From an uncultured Prevotella sp. (lineage in GTDB: Bacteria > Bacteroidota > Bacteroidia > Bacteroidales > Bacteroidaceae), in the NCBI GenBank assembly GCA_900318855.1, contig ONMG01000071.1, forward strand, positions 1-26,385: a stretch of DNA of 26,385 bases, written 5' to 3'. A program made the position numbers and the translations under genes. This document shows positions 7,468 through 15,694 of this stretch, in pieces. The notes below the pieces were generated by a model. The model saw nothing but the letters and a program-made list of their open reading frames with translations, ran no database searches and was not told the DNA's origin. Position 1 is the stretch's first letter. Each line of letters begins with the position of its first letter.

Positions 7468-9567
7468 TTAGTCCGCATTGCTTGGAAGAATGTCGGATTT
7501 GGGCTTGGAGGGCGTTCCCTGAGAGTCAGCAGGCTGTTCATTGAGTTTTAACTTTGCCTCATGCTCGGCCTGAGCTTTCTTCACCTCATCGCTCTGCTCT
7601 TCCAATTTGGGCGCATTCTCCTCATTTTCCTTAATAAGTTCCTCACTCCGGCTTGCCCAGGGACGCTTGCCAAAGATGTGCTCTACGTCCTCAGCGAAGA
7701 TAACCTCTTTGTTGAAAAGTAACTCTGCTAATTGTTGGTGACCTTCCTTGTGTTCGGTGAGGATGTTCTTGGCCCGCTGGTACTGCTCGTTGATCATTTT
7801 GAGCACCTCGTCGTCCATCACCTTGGCCGTAGTCTCGGAGTAGGGGCGCTGGAACTGATATTCCTGATTGTTGTAATAGCAGATATTGGGCAGGCGGTCG
7901 CTCATTCCGGCATAGGCCACCATTCCATAGGCACTCTTGGTGGCACGCTCAAGGTCGTTCATGGCTCCCGTGGATATTTCACCTACAAAGAGCTCTTCTG
8001 CTGCGCGGCCTCCAAGAAGTGAGCACATTTCGTCGAGCATCTGCTCTTTCGTCGTGATGACTCGCTCCTCGGGCAGGTACCATGCAGCGCCAAGAGCTTG
8101 ACCACGGGGAACAATGGTCACCTTGACCAGTGGGTCTGCGTGTTTGCAGAACCAGCTAATGGTGGCATGGCCCGCTTCGTGAATGGCAATGCTCCGCTTT
8201 TCCTCAGCTGTCATCACCTTAGTCTTCTTTTCAAGGCCGCCTATAATTCGGTCGACGGCATCTAAAAAGTCTTGCTTACCAACATGCGACTTGTTATGGC
8301 GTGCCGCAATGAGGGCAGCTTCATTGCAGACATTGGCTATGTCGGCTCCGGAGAAACCAGGTGTCTGCCGGGCAAGGAAGTCGACATCCACTGTGGAGTC
8401 CTTCTTCACCGGACGCAGATGAACCTCAAAGATGGCTTTGCGTTCTTGGAGATCTGGCAAATCGACATGTATCTGTCGATCGAAGCGCCCTGCACGGAGT
8501 AGTGCCTTGTCAAGCATATCGGCACGGTTCGTAGCAGCCAAGATGATCACACCACTATTGGTGCCAAAACCATCCATCTCAGTGAGTAGGGCATTGAGGG
8601 TGTTCTCCCGTTCATCGTTGCCTCCCATCGCAGGATTCTTGCTTCGTGCCCGGCCTACGGCGTCAATCTCGTCGATGAAGATGATGCATGGAGCCTTTTC
8701 CTTTGCCTGGCGGAAGAGGTCGCGCACACGGCTGGCACCTACTCCTACAAACATTTCAACAAAGTCTGAACCGCTCATGGAAAAGAAGGGTACACCTGCT
8801 TCTCCTGCTACAGCTTTAGCCAATAGTGTCTTACCTGTTCCCGGGGGACCGACGAGGAGTGCACCTTTGGGTATCTTACCACCTAATTCGGTGTACTTCT
8901 TAGGATTCTTAAGGAAGTCAACAATCTCCTGCACTTCTTGTTTGGCACCCTCTTGGCCTGCCACGTCCTTGAACGTAACGCCAAGGTCGTTACCTTTTTC
9001 ATACATGCGGGCCTTGCTCTTCCCCACGTTGAAAACGCCACCGGGACCTGCTCCGCCGCCACTGCCCATCCTGCGAATCAGCCAAATCGTGAAGATGGTG
9101 AGAAGTAGTAGGGGAATGATGTTGATGAGCAAGTTCATCATTCCGCTATCGCCTTCATTGTCGTAGCTGTAATCGGCTAACTTACCTGCTTTCTGCTCGG
9201 CATTGAGAAAAGGCTCTACTTGATCGACTGAGCCGAACTCCACTTTGACATAGGGATCTTTTCCCAGCTGTTCGGCCGGGCGATGGAAGACATCTCGCAC
9301 ATTCTGAGCCTTGACATACATGTTCAGTGTGCTCTTGTCCTTATTGATGACTACGTTCTTAGCATATCCTTTGTTGACATACTCTTTGAATTTCGTATAG
9401 GTGGCAGTTTGTTGGGCGCCTGAGGTACCTATGGTATTACCGCCTCCTGACATCAAGAATACTCCCAGCATGATGGCTATTGTGATATAGAGCCACGTCA
9501 TGTTGAAGCGAGGCATCTTGGGCTGGTTGTCTCCCGGATTATTGTTGTTGGGATTATGGGTGTCCAT
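7468..9567 (-). CDS. ftsH: ATP-dependent zinc metalloprotease FtsH
   Basis: A 699-residue membrane-bound AAA+ protease that removes damaged or surplus membrane and cytoplasmic proteins. TM1 lies at about 24-41 and TM2 at about 144-165, with the periplasmic domain between them. The AAA module has Walker A GPPGTGKT (240-247), the pore motif MFVGVGASR (272-280), Walker B IIFIDE (295-300) and the arginine-finger region LRAGRFDR (357-364). The M41 protease domain has HEAGH (463-467) and the third zinc-ligand Asp in GAMNDLERAT (about 538). The C-terminal 50 or so residues are charged and probably flexible, and the first 20 are Asn/Pro-rich. Length is normal for Bacteroidota FtsH. It lies 33 bases after rsfS. 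Confidence 0.98.
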   Translation of the reverse strand: MDTHNPNNNNPGDNQPKMPRFNMTWLYITIAIMLGVFLMSGGGNTIGTSGAQQTATYTKFKEYVNKGYAKNVVINKDKSTLNMYVKAQNVRDVFHRPAEQLGKDPYVKVEFGSVDQVEPFLNAEQKAGKLADYSYDNEGDSGMMNLLINIIPLLLLTIFTIWLIRRMGSGGGAGPGGVFNVGKSKARMYEKGNDLGVTFKDVAGQEGAKQEVQEIVDFLKNPKKYTELGGKIPKGALLVGPPGTGKTLLAKAVAGEAGVPFFSMSGSDFVEMFVGVGASRVRDLFRQAKEKAPCIIFIDEIDAVGRARSKNPAMGGNDERENTLNALLTEMDGFGTNSGVIILAATNRADMLDKALLRAGRFDRQIHVDLPDLQERKAIFEVHLRPVKKDSTVDVDFLARQTPGFSGADIANVCNEAALIAARHNKSHVGKQDFLDAVDRIIGGLEKKTKVMTAEEKRSIAIHEAGHATISWFCKHADPLVKVTIVPRGQALGAAWYLPEERVITTKEQMLDEMCSLLGGRAAEELFVGEISTGAMNDLERATKSAYGMVAYAGMSDRLPNICYYNNQEYQFQRPYSETTAKVMDDEVLKMINEQYQRAKNILTEHKEGHQQLAELLFNKEVIFAEDVEHIFGKRPWASRSEELIKENEENAPKLEEQSDEVKKAQAEHEAKLKLNEQPADSQGTPSKPKSDILPSNAD

Positions 9568-9600
9568 TGTTGTTTATATAACGATGAAAGAATGACTGGT

Positions 9601-9960
9601 TTATAATATATCGGGTACGTGGGTGAGCTGGGCATCCTCCCATAGGTTTTCCAAATCGTAGAATTGGCGTGTCTCGGGCAGGAAGATATGCACGAGCACA
9701 TCGGTATAGTCCATTGCCACCCATTGGTCGGTGCCAAGTCCTATGACATTAACCGGTTTCTCGCCTGCATCTTTTCTGACGATCTCGCCCACAGCTTCCG
9801 TTATGGCTTCCACTTGTGAAGGGGAGTTGCCTTGGCAGATGACAAAGTAATCAGCCACGGTTCCCTCTATGCCTCGAAGGTTGGCTATGATGATGTTCTC
9901 TCCTTTCTTTTCCTGTATCCCTTTGGTGATAGTTTCAACTAATTGGCTTGTCTGTTCCAT
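9601..9960 (-). CDS. rsfS: Ribosomal silencing factor RsfS (Iojap/YbeB family)
   Basis: A 119-residue protein that binds ribosomal protein L14 on the 50S subunit and blocks joining with 30S when nutrients are low. The family features are DYFVICQGNSPSQVEAITEAV in the first half and the GLGTDQWVAMDYTDVLVHIF core, ending in RQFYDLENLWEDAQL. ATG 9960 gives the normal MEQTSQLVETI start; a TTG at 9969 would add three residues and is less likely. It is the first gene of the rsfS-ftsH-cdsA unit. Confidence 0.95.
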   Translation of the reverse strand: MEQTSQLVETITKGIQEKKGENIIIANLRGIEGTVADYFVICQGNSPSQVEAITEAVGEIVRKDAGEKPVNVIGLGTDQWVAMDYTDVLVHIFLPETRQFYDLENLWEDAQLTHVPDIL

Positions 9961-9990
9961 TAAAATCAATTTGAGCTATTATAACAGCTA

Positions 9991-9998
9991 CAAAGTTA
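9991..9998 (-). promoter_or_regulatory. Probable -7 element for the rsfS-ftsH-cdsA operon
   Basis: On the minus strand TAACTTTG fits TAnnTTTG exactly, 30 bases before the rsfS ATG. No good TTTG box is seen 19-20 bases upstream (the bases there read GATG), so only the downstream element is called. Confidence 0.55.
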
Positions 9999-10070
9999 CA
10001 CTGAATTCTCCGAACACCATCCCCCAAGACCACTTATTTTGAATTCTTTTAGAAAAAAAGCTCCAAAAAG

Positions 10071-10101
10071 TTTGCAGTTACAAAATAAAGCAGTAACTTT
10101 G
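10071..10101 (+). promoter_or_regulatory. Promoter of tRNA-Gln
   Basis: TTTG (10071-10074), exactly 19 bases, then TAACTTTG (10094-10101): a full consensus match to the Bacteroides primary sigma promoter. The predicted start is about 35 bases before the mature tRNA, giving a short 5' leader for RNase P to remove. Confidence 0.8.
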
Positions 10102-10143
10102 CACTCGCAATCCAACGATAAGACATCTCGATTGCTCTGACAT

Positions 10144-10214
10144 TGGGATATGGTGTAATGGTAACACTACAGATTCTGGTCCTGTCATTCCTGGTTCGAG
10201 TCCGGGTATCCCAA
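10144..10214 (+). tRNA. tRNA-Gln, anticodon CTG
   Basis: A 71-base cloverleaf. Acceptor TGGGATA pairs with TATCCCA, including the U1-A72 pair typical of tRNA-Gln. The D arm is GTGT / ACAC, and the anticodon loop TTCTGGT gives CTG (reads CAG) after U33. The anticodon stem ACAGA / CCTGT has one A-C mismatch at its loop end. The T arm is CTGG, TTCGAGTC, CGGG-type. CCA is not encoded; the discriminator base is A. Confidence 0.92.
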
Positions 10215-10220
10215 CTACAC

Positions 10221-10256
10221 GAAGGCCAAGTTGCTAATAGCAATTTGGCTTTCTTG
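10221..10256 (+). terminator. Terminator after tRNA-Gln
   Basis: A 15-bp stem with two G-U pairs (GAAGGCCAAGTTGCT / AGCAATTTGGCTTTC) and a 3-base AAT loop, followed by TTGTTAATAT. It begins 6 bases after the tRNA. Confidence 0.75.
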
Positions 10257-10637
10257 TTAATATGTTCCCGTAAGTTGTCCAAGGTCATACATATCTATGA
10301 AGCTCCATCTCGGAAGAAGACGCATGACCACTCTAGGGCTGTCCAGTGAGCTTCAAAGGTCACACATTTTTTCTTCTATTTCAAGCATTATAAAGGTATA
10401 GTCAGAAGAGGGGTTCGCTAAAAAGTTGACCGCGCCGACCCGCTGCCATTGTCTTGCTGTTGCAATGCGGTATCCAAGTGCGTGACCATCTCGAATACAT
10501 TGGAGATAGCAGCAGTACCTTATCAGCAGCAGCGCCATCACGAGCTTCACAACGACTCGGAAGGCTTCGGTGGAAAGTGCAGTGCGAAGCGTACTGTCGG
10601 AGTCGGGAAAATTATTGATAACTTTTTTGCCCTAAAA
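10257..10637. other. 381-base stretch without a supported gene
   Basis: It lies between the tRNA terminator and the predicted susC promoter. Short open frames exist (minus strand 10353-10550, plus strand 10449-10679), but neither resembles a known protein or has a promoter or ribosome site. No copy of the tRNA 3' end, which would mark an integration scar, was found by eye. An undetected small RNA or decayed gene remains possible. Confidence 0.4.
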
Positions 10638-10669
10638 GTTGCATTATTGAATTATTTTAGCTTACTTTG
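10638..10669 (+). promoter_or_regulatory. Possible promoter of the susC-susD unit
   Basis: GTTG (10638-10641), 20 bases, then TTACTTTG (10662-10669). The second box differs from TAnnTTTG at one base and the upstream box at one base. If used, the transcript would carry a leader of about 275 bases before the susC ATG. A weak match to consensus would fit a promoter needing an activator or an alternative sigma factor (inference). Confidence 0.45.
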
Positions 10670-10769
10670 CAACCGTTAGAGCTTGCTGTCTATGGTGCAG
10701 GCAACTCTGACACTAAGGAAGTGAACCTTACTGGTGCAGAGATGGGATATCTCATTGCCCTCCTTCCTC

Positions 10770-10924
10770 CTTAAACTTAGATAGTGCTAATTTACTTAAA
10801 CTTAAAAACTGTATGGTAACATGACTAATTGCTTAGGGCCTATACCTTATTATATATAAGGCAGGCCGTTGACCCTTGTTGGCACATTATGCCTTAAAGA
10901 GCATAGTGCTAACCTTAAACCTTA
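10770..10924 (+). promoter_or_regulatory. Structured, repeat-containing leader of susC
   Basis: The region has repeated motifs and two hairpins. ATAGTGCTAA occurs at 10781-10790 and 10903-10912. CTTAAACTTA occurs at 10770-10779 and 10795-10804, with a near copy CTTAAACCTTA at 10914-10924. Hairpin 1 is GGCC..CCTTAT / ATAAGG..GGCC (10837-10867). Hairpin 2 is TTGGCAC, a 2-base bulge, TATGC / GCATAGTGCTAA (10879-10912) and contains one of the direct repeats. No T run follows, so these are not simple terminators. No known riboswitch class was recognised. Confidence 0.45.
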
Positions 10925-10951
10925 CATCCAACTAACTCAAACGAAAAGAAT

Positions 10952-13900
10952 ATGAAATTTAAGTCTATGTTTGTGGCCAATGCCACAGCATGTTTTCTCC
11001 TTGCCGGAGTACCTGCGGCCCAAGCCGTTGAGCGCCCCTCTCTACTGAGTGGTCCGGCATCCGTAACTCAACAGCATCGCACCGTCACGGGAACTGTAGT
11101 CGATGCTAATGGCGAGCCCGTAGTGGGCGCAAGCGTCGTTGTGAAGGGTACCTCACGCGGTACTACTACCGATGCGCAGGGCAACTTCAGCATCAGTGTC
11201 AGCAGCAACACACCACTCGAGATTTCCTACATCGGCTTTAAAACGCAGACCGTGCCCACTGCGGGCAAGAGCGTAGTAAAAGTCACTCTCTCCGACGATA
11301 CCGGACAAATCGACGAAGTGGTCGTTGTGGGCTACGGTACCGTGAAGAAGGCCGACTTGGCCGGAAGCGTGGGCGTGATGGACAATAAATCGTTCCGCGA
11401 TCAGCCCGTCACTCAGATTACCGATGCGCTTCAGGGTCGTGTCTCCGGCGTTCAGGTGACGACCTCGGGAGGACCTGGCGGCGATGTGCGTATCCGCGTG
11501 CGCGGTGCAGGCTCCATCAACCGCAGCAATGACCCGCTCTATGTCGTCGACGGTATGGTGCGCGAGAGCGGTCTCGAAGGTATGGACCCTGAGGACATCC
11601 AGTCCATTCAAGTGCTCAAGGATGCCAGCTCCACGGCCATCTACGGTTCGCGCGGCTCCAATGGTGTCGTACTGGTGACCACCAAAACGGGTCGGGCAGG
11701 TGATGATAAGATTATCTTCGACGCCGCTGTGGGCTTCGGCAACGTGGCCAAGCGCATGGACCTCATGAGCCCCTACGAGTTTGCCACAGCCTGGAACGAA
11801 GCTCACCCCGGTACCTTCAATGAGTCGCAGATGAAGGACTTCCAGAGCGGAAAGGCCGGCACCGACTGGCAGGACATGATGTATCAGACGGCTGTCACAC
11901 AGAACTACAAACTCGTGGTCACCGGTGGTACCGCCAAGAACCAGTACTACGTCTCGGGCAACTACATGGACAACCGCGGCGACATCATCAACACCAGTTT
12001 CAAGCGCTACCAGTTCAAGGCCAACATCAGCTCTAAGGTGAAGAAGTGGCTCGAGCTCACAGCTGACATTGACGGTTCCTATAACAAGGGTCGTTCAAAA
12101 GACTTCTCTGCCGTCAAGGGCAACACCATGTGGACCATCCTCAACTTCGCGCCCGCTGTGAGCTGCTACGATGCCAATGGCAACTTCAACCTCAGCGACC
12201 CCTACAGCGCACTGCTCCAGGTGAACCCCGTGGCTGTGGCTAAGGAGAGTAGCGGAGAGTTCCACCGTGCCAACTTCCAGGGCCACGTCGACCTGAAGTT
12301 CAATATCCTCAAGGGCCTCACCTTCACCACCAGCAATGGCTTCACCTACCGCGACTCCAAGAGCTACGGCTTCTCACCCCGCTCTATCTCCAGAGCTAAC
12401 TCCAACTCGATGTCGAACTCTGACTGGCAGGAGACAGTGTTCCAGTCGACCAATAACCTCACCTATTTGGGCAACTGGGGCAAGCACCATCTCACGGCAA
12501 CCGCCGTTTGGGAGGCTACTAAGGAAGAGTCCAAGAGCATGGGCATCAATGGCAGCAACATCCTTGTGGAGAGCGTAGGCTGGTGGAATGTCAAGATGGC
12601 CGCCTCGCGCAATGAGTCCAATGCTTACTCCTCTTGGGCACTGCTCTCCGGTGTGGGCCGACTCATCTACAACTACGACGACCGCTATATCCTCACAGGT
12701 ACATTCCGTGAGGACGGTTCCTCAAAGTTCACCAACAACAAGTGGGGCTTCTTCCCCTCAGCAGCCGTGGCGTGGAACCTCGGCAACGAGAGCTTCATGA
12801 AGAGTCAGAACATCATCCAGAATGCCAAGATTCGCATGAGCTACGGTACAGTAGGCTCGCAGGCCATCAGCCCCTACGGCACCCTCGGAATGCTCAGCTC
12901 CACCTCTGGCTCCTTCGGCACCGGTACCCTCTACACGGGCTACTGGCTCGGCACCAATGTAGCTACTCCCGACCTGACCTGGGAGAAGACCAACCAGTTC
13001 GACCTTGGCGTTGAGTTCTCCATCCTCGGTGGAAAACTCAACTTCACCTTCGACTACTTCAACAAGCTCACCAAGGACGGTCTCATTCAGAAGACCATGC
13101 CTAAGTACGATGGTGGTGGCTCCTACTGGGTGAACGCAGCCAAGGTGAAAAACACAGGCTTTGACTTCGGTGTGGAGGCAAGGCTGAATATCACCAAGGA
13201 CCTCTTCTGGAGCTCCAACCTCACGGGTAGTTATCTGAAGAACAAGGTCAAGGACCTTGCCGGTGTGCCCTTTGTTTCCGGTATCTCTCCCGCATCCGGC
13301 ATGATTCCCACCGACGGTGTGACCCGCATTCAGGAGGGCTATCCCATCGGCACCTTCTATGTGTATGAGTGGACAGGTCTCGACAAAGACGGTAAGGACA
13401 CCTATAAGGACAACGACGGCGACGGCAAGGTCTCGGGCGGCGACCGAGTCATGAAGGGTCAGGCTGCTCCGAAGTTCACCATGGGATGGAACAACAGCTT
13501 CAGCTACAAGAACTGGAGTCTGAACATGTTCTTCAACGCAGCCTTTGGCGGCTACCGTCTCAATCTGATGCGCTTCACGGGTTGCTCCATCAATGGCGAC
13601 TCCAACTTCATCACCCTGCGCGAGGCTTACAACCGTTCCGTAGGCCACAGCGACAACCCGCGCTATCCTTCCACCTCGGTGGTTGGCAACGACTACGAGG
13701 CAGCTTCGACGAAGTGGCTTGAGAAGAACGACTACTTGCGCCTGGAGAACATCACGCTCTCCTACGACCTTGGCCGCTCAATCACCAAGTTTGCCGACAT
13801 CCGTCTCTCCTTCAGTGCTCAGAACCTCTTTACCATTACAGGCTACAAGGGTCAGGATCCGGCAGGCATTTCGCGTATGGGCTCCGGCAGTGTCGACGCC

Positions 13901-13972
13901 AACGACGGTATCGACATCGGTGCTTACCCACGTCCGAGAATCTTCACCTTCGGTGCACGCCTCACTTTCTAA
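10952..13972 (+). CDS. susC: SusC/RagA-family TonB-linked outer-membrane transporter
   Basis: A 1006-residue outer-membrane barrel that imports oligosaccharides with TonB energy. It has a signal peptide at about 1-25. A carboxypeptidase D regulatory-like domain at about 45-115 (VTGTVVDANGEPVVGASV) is typical of SusC proteins. The TonB-box/plug entry is DEVVVVGYGTVKKADLAGSV (about 119-138), and the plug includes LQGRVSGVQV and AIYGSRGSNGVVLVTTK. The C terminus RIFTFGARLTF ends in Phe, as expected for barrel insertion. There is no N-terminal STN domain, so it is not obviously a sigma/anti-sigma signalling receptor. SusD follows 20 bases later. The symbol marks the family, not starch as the substrate. 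Confidence 0.96.
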   Translation: MKFKSMFVANATACFLLAGVPAAQAVERPSLLSGPASVTQQHRTVTGTVVDANGEPVVGASVVVKGTSRGTTTDAQGNFSISVSSNTPLEISYIGFKTQTVPTAGKSVVKVTLSDDTGQIDEVVVVGYGTVKKADLAGSVGVMDNKSFRDQPVTQITDALQGRVSGVQVTTSGGPGGDVRIRVRGAGSINRSNDPLYVVDGMVRESGLEGMDPEDIQSIQVLKDASSTAIYGSRGSNGVVLVTTKTGRAGDDKIIFDAAVGFGNVAKRMDLMSPYEFATAWNEAHPGTFNESQMKDFQSGKAGTDWQDMMYQTAVTQNYKLVVTGGTAKNQYYVSGNYMDNRGDIINTSFKRYQFKANISSKVKKWLELTADIDGSYNKGRSKDFSAVKGNTMWTILNFAPAVSCYDANGNFNLSDPYSALLQVNPVAVAKESSGEFHRANFQGHVDLKFNILKGLTFTTSNGFTYRDSKSYGFSPRSISRANSNSMSNSDWQETVFQSTNNLTYLGNWGKHHLTATAVWEATKEESKSMGINGSNILVESVGWWNVKMAASRNESNAYSSWALLSGVGRLIYNYDDRYILTGTFREDGSSKFTNNKWGFFPSAAVAWNLGNESFMKSQNIIQNAKIRMSYGTVGSQAISPYGTLGMLSSTSGSFGTGTLYTGYWLGTNVATPDLTWEKTNQFDLGVEFSILGGKLNFTFDYFNKLTKDGLIQKTMPKYDGGGSYWVNAAKVKNTGFDFGVEARLNITKDLFWSSNLTGSYLKNKVKDLAGVPFVSGISPASGMIPTDGVTRIQEGYPIGTFYVYEWTGLDKDGKDTYKDNDGDGKVSGGDRVMKGQAAPKFTMGWNNSFSYKNWSLNMFFNAAFGGYRLNLMRFTGCSINGDSNFITLREAYNRSVGHSDNPRYPSTSVVGNDYEAASTKWLEKNDYLRLENITLSYDLGRSITKFADIRLSFSAQNLFTITGYKGQDPAGISRMGSGSVDANDGIDIGAYPRPRIFTFGARLTF

Positions 13973-13992
13973 CCTCAAATACGGATACAAAT

Positions 13993-15609
13993 ATGAAACT
14001 CAATAGAATCATCTTAACAGTATTGGCAGGAGCGCTCACCTTGAGCTCATGTAGCGACTTCCTCGACGAGAGCCCTAAGGGGCAGCTCAGCAACACCAAT
14101 TTCTTCTCCACTCAGGATGAGCTCAACATGGCTGTCTACGCCCTCTACTCCCAGGTGACCAATACCCAGGTCAACACCAACCCCTGGATATGGCGCTGGG
14201 CCGGTGACGACCTCACCACCACCACGGGCAGCAACAAGCAGGCTTATGAGGAGGTGGACGGGTTCCACCCGAGCAACACCAATAAGGGTGTTGACGCCCT
14301 CTGGAACACCAGCTACTCCGTCATCAAGGCAGCCAACTACATCGTGGAGAGTGCTTCGAAGACACCCACTACGCAGGAAGAAATCAACATCGCCATCGGA
14401 CAGGCCAAAGCTTGGCGTGCCATTCAGTATTTCTATCTCGTGAGGGCCTTCGGACCTCTGCCCATGAACCTCACCGGCGACATCGACTACGAGCGCCCGC
14501 TCTCTTCAGTGGCCGACGTCTATGCTCAGATTGAAAAGGACCTCAAGGACGCCATCCAAATGCTCCCCACTTCCTATACCGGAGCACCCAGAAACGTCAA
14601 CGGTGCCAACGTCTACATCACCAAGCAGGCTGCCATGTCGGCTCTCGTTGCCGTCTATATGGCAGAAGGCGGATGGCCGCTGAACGACAACAGCAAGTAT
14701 GCTGAGGCCGCAGCCCTGGCCAAGCAGGTCATCGACGGCGTAGAGAGCGGAGCCTACGAGTACATCATCGAGCCCAGTTACTACGATGTCTACGCTCCCA
14801 GCCACAACTACACCAAGGAGTGCGTGCTCGGCATCAACTTCGGCACGAAGTTCGGTTACTGGTGGGAGGACTCGCAGATGAGCTCCTGCAACATGTACGT
14901 ATCGCTCGGCGGATGGGGCGACGGCCTCGGCGAGATTCAGTTCTGGAAGGACTTCCCCGAGGGCGTACGCAAGGATGCCACCTACAACAAGAAGGTGCTC
15001 TACGACAACGGCCGCAATACTGACCCCACAGACCCCAACAACGGTAAGATGATGAACTGGTGGGAGAAGTGCTCATCGGGCTACAACGAGTACCAGCCGC
15101 TGTTCCGCATTTGGAGCGTCGGCGAAGGCTCCACGGATTACGACTACACCAAGACGGCGTCGGGCGTGATGTGTACCGACCAGCGGCATCGCCTCATCCG
15201 CTACTCCGAGGTGCTCCTCTGGTATGCCGAGGCTCAAGCCCGCTCCACGGGCAATCCCGATGCACTTGCTTACAAGTGCCTCAACAAGGTGCGCACTCGC
15301 GCCGGTGAAGCTGAAGTCTCGGGACTGAGTGCTGCCGACTTCGCCGACCTCTGCGTCAAGGAGCACGGTTGGGAAGTGGCCGGCTACTGGGTGGCTCTCG
15401 TCTCACGGCGTGAGGACCAGCTCCGCACCAACACGCTGAAGGCCACCTTCGACCGCCGCAAGGCCAATGCCGCCATCGAGGTGGCTCCGGGCGTGAGCGT
15501 GAAGGAGAAGGTAGTGATTCCCTCAACCGTTAACTGGGAAGAGGGTAAGTCGGTCTATCTCCCCTATCCTTCGTTCGACACTGAGCTCAACGGCAACTTG
15601 AAGCGCTAA
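13993..15609 (+). CDS. susD: SusD/RagB-family glycan-binding outer-membrane lipoprotein
   Basis: A 538-residue surface lipoprotein forming the lid of the SusC transporter. The lipoprotein signal ends in LTLSSC, with the lipidated Cys at residue 20, followed by SDFLDESPKGQLS, the standard SusD start. The helical body includes AWRAIQYFYLVRAFGPLPM (TPR-like region), and the later conserved block RLIRYSEVLLWYAEAQARS precedes LNKVRTRAG. Length is normal. It lies 20 bases after susC and is followed by a strong hairpin, so susC-susD appears to be the core transcript. Binding specificity cannot be read from the sequence. Confidence 0.96.
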   Translation: MKLNRIILTVLAGALTLSSCSDFLDESPKGQLSNTNFFSTQDELNMAVYALYSQVTNTQVNTNPWIWRWAGDDLTTTTGSNKQAYEEVDGFHPSNTNKGVDALWNTSYSVIKAANYIVESASKTPTTQEEINIAIGQAKAWRAIQYFYLVRAFGPLPMNLTGDIDYERPLSSVADVYAQIEKDLKDAIQMLPTSYTGAPRNVNGANVYITKQAAMSALVAVYMAEGGWPLNDNSKYAEAAALAKQVIDGVESGAYEYIIEPSYYDVYAPSHNYTKECVLGINFGTKFGYWWEDSQMSSCNMYVSLGGWGDGLGEIQFWKDFPEGVRKDATYNKKVLYDNGRNTDPTDPNNGKMMNWWEKCSSGYNEYQPLFRIWSVGEGSTDYDYTKTASGVMCTDQRHRLIRYSEVLLWYAEAQARSTGNPDALAYKCLNKVRTRAGEAEVSGLSAADFADLCVKEHGWEVAGYWVALVSRREDQLRTNTLKATFDRRKANAAIEVAPGVSVKEKVVIPSTVNWEEGKSVYLPYPSFDTELNGNLKR

Positions 15610-15630
15610 TCCCCTTGTCCCCCATTCTGA

Positions 15631-15681
15631 AGAGGCCTGCGGCCTTCTGTCTCAGCGCAGACCCTGCAGGCCTCTCTTTTT
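15631..15681 (+). terminator. Terminator-like hairpin between susD and the DUF5107-like gene
   Basis: A perfect 10-bp stem (AGAGGCCTGC / GCAGGCCTCT) around a 25-base loop, followed directly by CTTTTTAA. It lies 21 bases after the susD stop and 14 bases before the next start. It probably ends most susCD transcripts; leaky read-through would give lower expression of the downstream gene, since no separate promoter was found for it. Confidence 0.8.
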
Positions 15682-15694
15682 AATTCATTATCCT

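Noticed and set aside
10353..10550. A 65-codon minus-strand frame between tRNA-Gln and susC
   Set aside because: No promoter, ribosome site or protein resemblance; composition does not look like the neighbouring genes.
10144..10640. Integration scar or att site next to tRNA-Gln
   Set aside because: No direct repeat of the tRNA 3' end was found by eye downstream, and no integrase or mobile gene is present.
10667..10774. A short frame ending in MGYLIALLPP just before the susC leader repeats, possibly a gene remnant or leader peptide
   Set aside because: It has no ATG except one giving 10 residues, the TTG start lies inside the promoter element, and a GTG start would give only 17 residues. I recognise no match, so it is not called.
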